Part shown: positions 63,901 to 64,000 of the stretch, piece after piece
Numbering within the stretch: position 1 is the first letter of the stretch
Layout: each line of letters starts with the position of its first letter
Origin: Planctomycetaceae bacterium
GTDB lineage: Bacteria; Planctomycetota; Planctomycetia; Planctomycetales; Planctomycetaceae
Direction: 5' to 3'
Assembly (NCBI GenBank): GCA_018699955.1
Contig: JABISG010000062.1
Coordinates: 60,171-124,170, forward strand
DNA: 64,000 nt
Position numbers and translations under genes: made by a program
Notes under the pieces: model-generated
Told to the model about the DNA's origin: nothing
Database searches by the model: none
What the model saw: the letters and a program-made list of their open reading frames with translations, nothing else

Positions 63901-64000
63901 GCCGACGAACGGTCGTGTCCCGACGGTCACCGGTAATTCGCCATTCGCTTTGGCATCGTCAAACGAGACTGGCCTACCCCCGATCTTTGTACCACCCTCA
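60916..64000 (-). CDS. LamG/PPC-domain exported protein, 5' end outside the window
   Basis: At least 1027 residues are encoded. The frame stays open to the right edge (it reads EGGTKIGGRPVSFDDAKANG just inside it), so the start lies outside. A GTG at 63930 is only an internal valine. The first 230 residues form a LamG/concanavalin-like domain (FYLNLHPLTDAATHG, LLDEFLLYTSALSPSDAAAL). Next come IPT-like and PPC-like domains (GGSHFLYRLQVVPAGRP, YYAEVHDLSYKAPGRNPFRL) and further beta-sandwiches to VTVAPKPKK. It resembles the PPC protein at 13467-15731, which sits between DUF1549 and DUF1501 genes. A similar operon may continue beyond the window. Confidence 0.87.
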   Translation of the reverse strand, partial: EGGTKIGGRPVSFDDAKANGELPVTVGTRPFVGRAINGATTEASPFWGQAGKRALRLNSPRKQLARLGDVPFLDRPEAVSLSFFYLNLHPLTDAATHGIVAKRSDAHGGTNYGINYNLKNDALLLYVNDGSTFRIASYSARTVLGYRRLSHLTATFEVADAPAPDADTDRDDLRIRLFLNGQPVKPSKVDKGAIVGADAWLLDVDISSLLNDAPLTLGSSTSTIEHSSGLLDEFLLYTSALSPSDAAALFLEVAGPNAAALAQQELQPAAVKPTINNLSLRGLQLGKTTRLIFDGSGLQPSPQVHLSLAGVKQTVVAGSNAARLIVDLSIPADAKPGYYPLRIQTPHGLSGALPIAVDQLAQRTAAESSREKPATLPAAFSGVISGAQLSQVYFRGRAGDRVVAEIESRRQGAAFDPVVEIKTETGTPLAIEWAKVFLKGDTRAEVTLPADGLYYAEVHDLSYKAPGRNPFRLVLGDVALADTFFPSAIARGSNTNIEPVGTGFPAGTKIAASVPNSEGRRAVQVLLPPSGKPTSAVPPIRVSDAVEVLETPPADGKTQQIDASFPDASHAPIFINGRIAQSNEEDRYTLNVTPGQTLTMRIDARSINSPLDARLALRLNGQVQTMKDDRPGSRDPLLNYKVPAGVKQMEVSVSDLYGRGGSHFLYRLQVVPAGRPNFSLRLTTSTLNLPADGTAVARLELNRAGYNGAVKLQTLGVDGVTITPQSLPAGGAKQTLLATLHCSRKVSAAELMQLRIVGESVGLPTPIRRFAVLAAVPGQAVIPGFEDALPVAVTKPNGLNVSVKQTPASLLKSITGQIGVEVARGANSPNLPIRLTLVSTEATRRIDPKNAGKGNKPKVRSLPDQIIPSGTAAGLLKVAVPTDVAMPSIEFVIRADVLPHAYSQRVLATAYSNPFRLPVQNAVSATIEPKTLNLFGETANKVTGTIKRVAAFKSPVVVSLSGLRKGFTAAKVTVPPGQTKFEIVVTAPKENEKRPLPRVTFNVTDAAGRALLPGRVVPVTVAPKPKK

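Noticed and set aside
1..64000. CRISPR array, phage or insertion sequence
   Set aside because: No regularly spaced repeats with unique spacers, and no transposase, integrase or capsid-like protein was seen. The tandem repeats found lie inside or at the end of genes.

Overview
The window (about 56-58% GC by eye) is a chromosomal segment of a planctomycete. The evidence is the protein families, not rRNA. There are two complete sets of the planctomycete-typical DUF1501 and DUF1549/DUF1553 cytochrome-like secreted proteins. There are also a DUF1559 prepilin-like protein, DUF1080, PPC-domain and WD40/PQQ propeller exported proteins, several twin-arginine signal peptides, and a short basic protein matching the PVC-superphylum 'small basic protein' family. 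Shine-Dalgarno sequences (GGAG/AGGA/GAGG types) are present before many genes. They moved several starts inward from the longest reading frame, often to GTG.

Layout. 1-1648: an ABC transporter ATPase followed by an enoyl-CoA hydratase (+). 1679-7465: a minus-strand run with a GH3-type acyl-adenylating enzyme, the PVC small basic protein, a nucleotidyltransferase-like/HD-like protein, a Tat-exported hydroxypyruvate-isomerase-like protein and a DUF1080 protein. 7786-7915: tRNA-Val(GAC) with a terminator directly behind it. 8125-11205: an overlapping minus-strand operon of PhnD-like lipoprotein, PAS histidine kinase and stand-alone receiver. 11206-12045: a gene-poor, possibly decayed stretch. 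12046-18026: a DUF1549/1553 + PPC + DUF1501 operon. 18286-22206: an ornithine-cyclodeaminase family enzyme, a Tat-exported TIM-barrel protein and a PQQ propeller.

22522-26723: a four-gene envelope operon (LolA-like anchored protein, 14-cysteine secreted protein, DUF1559 prepilin, DUF1573 lipoprotein) interrupted by a MITE-like hairpin element. 27026-29238: a VOC-SDR-PhyH oxidoreductase operon (+). 29383-36695: an M20 amidohydrolase, a conserved unknown, then a second DUF1501/DUF1549 pair (-). 36911-37449: a small lipoprotein and a small basic ORF. 37573-43376: a P450 with an altered I-helix, a WD40 propeller and a ceramidase-like protein (+). 43453-47649: an RNase HII-like protein and a 1060-residue YCF48 propeller/PIG-L-like/CBM9 protein (-). 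47872-54013: a lipoprotein-like unknown, aroC, a YjbQ-family protein and a methyltransferase-like/PQQ propeller fusion (+). 54140-54523: a histone H1-like protein with three 26-residue repeats (-). 55024-60872: an aspartate aminotransferase and two large planctomycete-type unknowns (+). 60916-64000: a PPC/LamG-like protein whose frame runs off the right edge (-).

Most of the window is envelope and periplasmic machinery with unassigned function, mixed with ordinary metabolism (chorismate synthase, aminotransferase, crotonase). No phage, IS transposase, CRISPR array or rRNA was seen. The best candidates for undescribed biology are the cysteine-rich/prepilin/DUF1573 operon, the PhnD-like/kinase/receiver module, and several large fusions in which an enzyme fold appears to have lost its catalytic motif.
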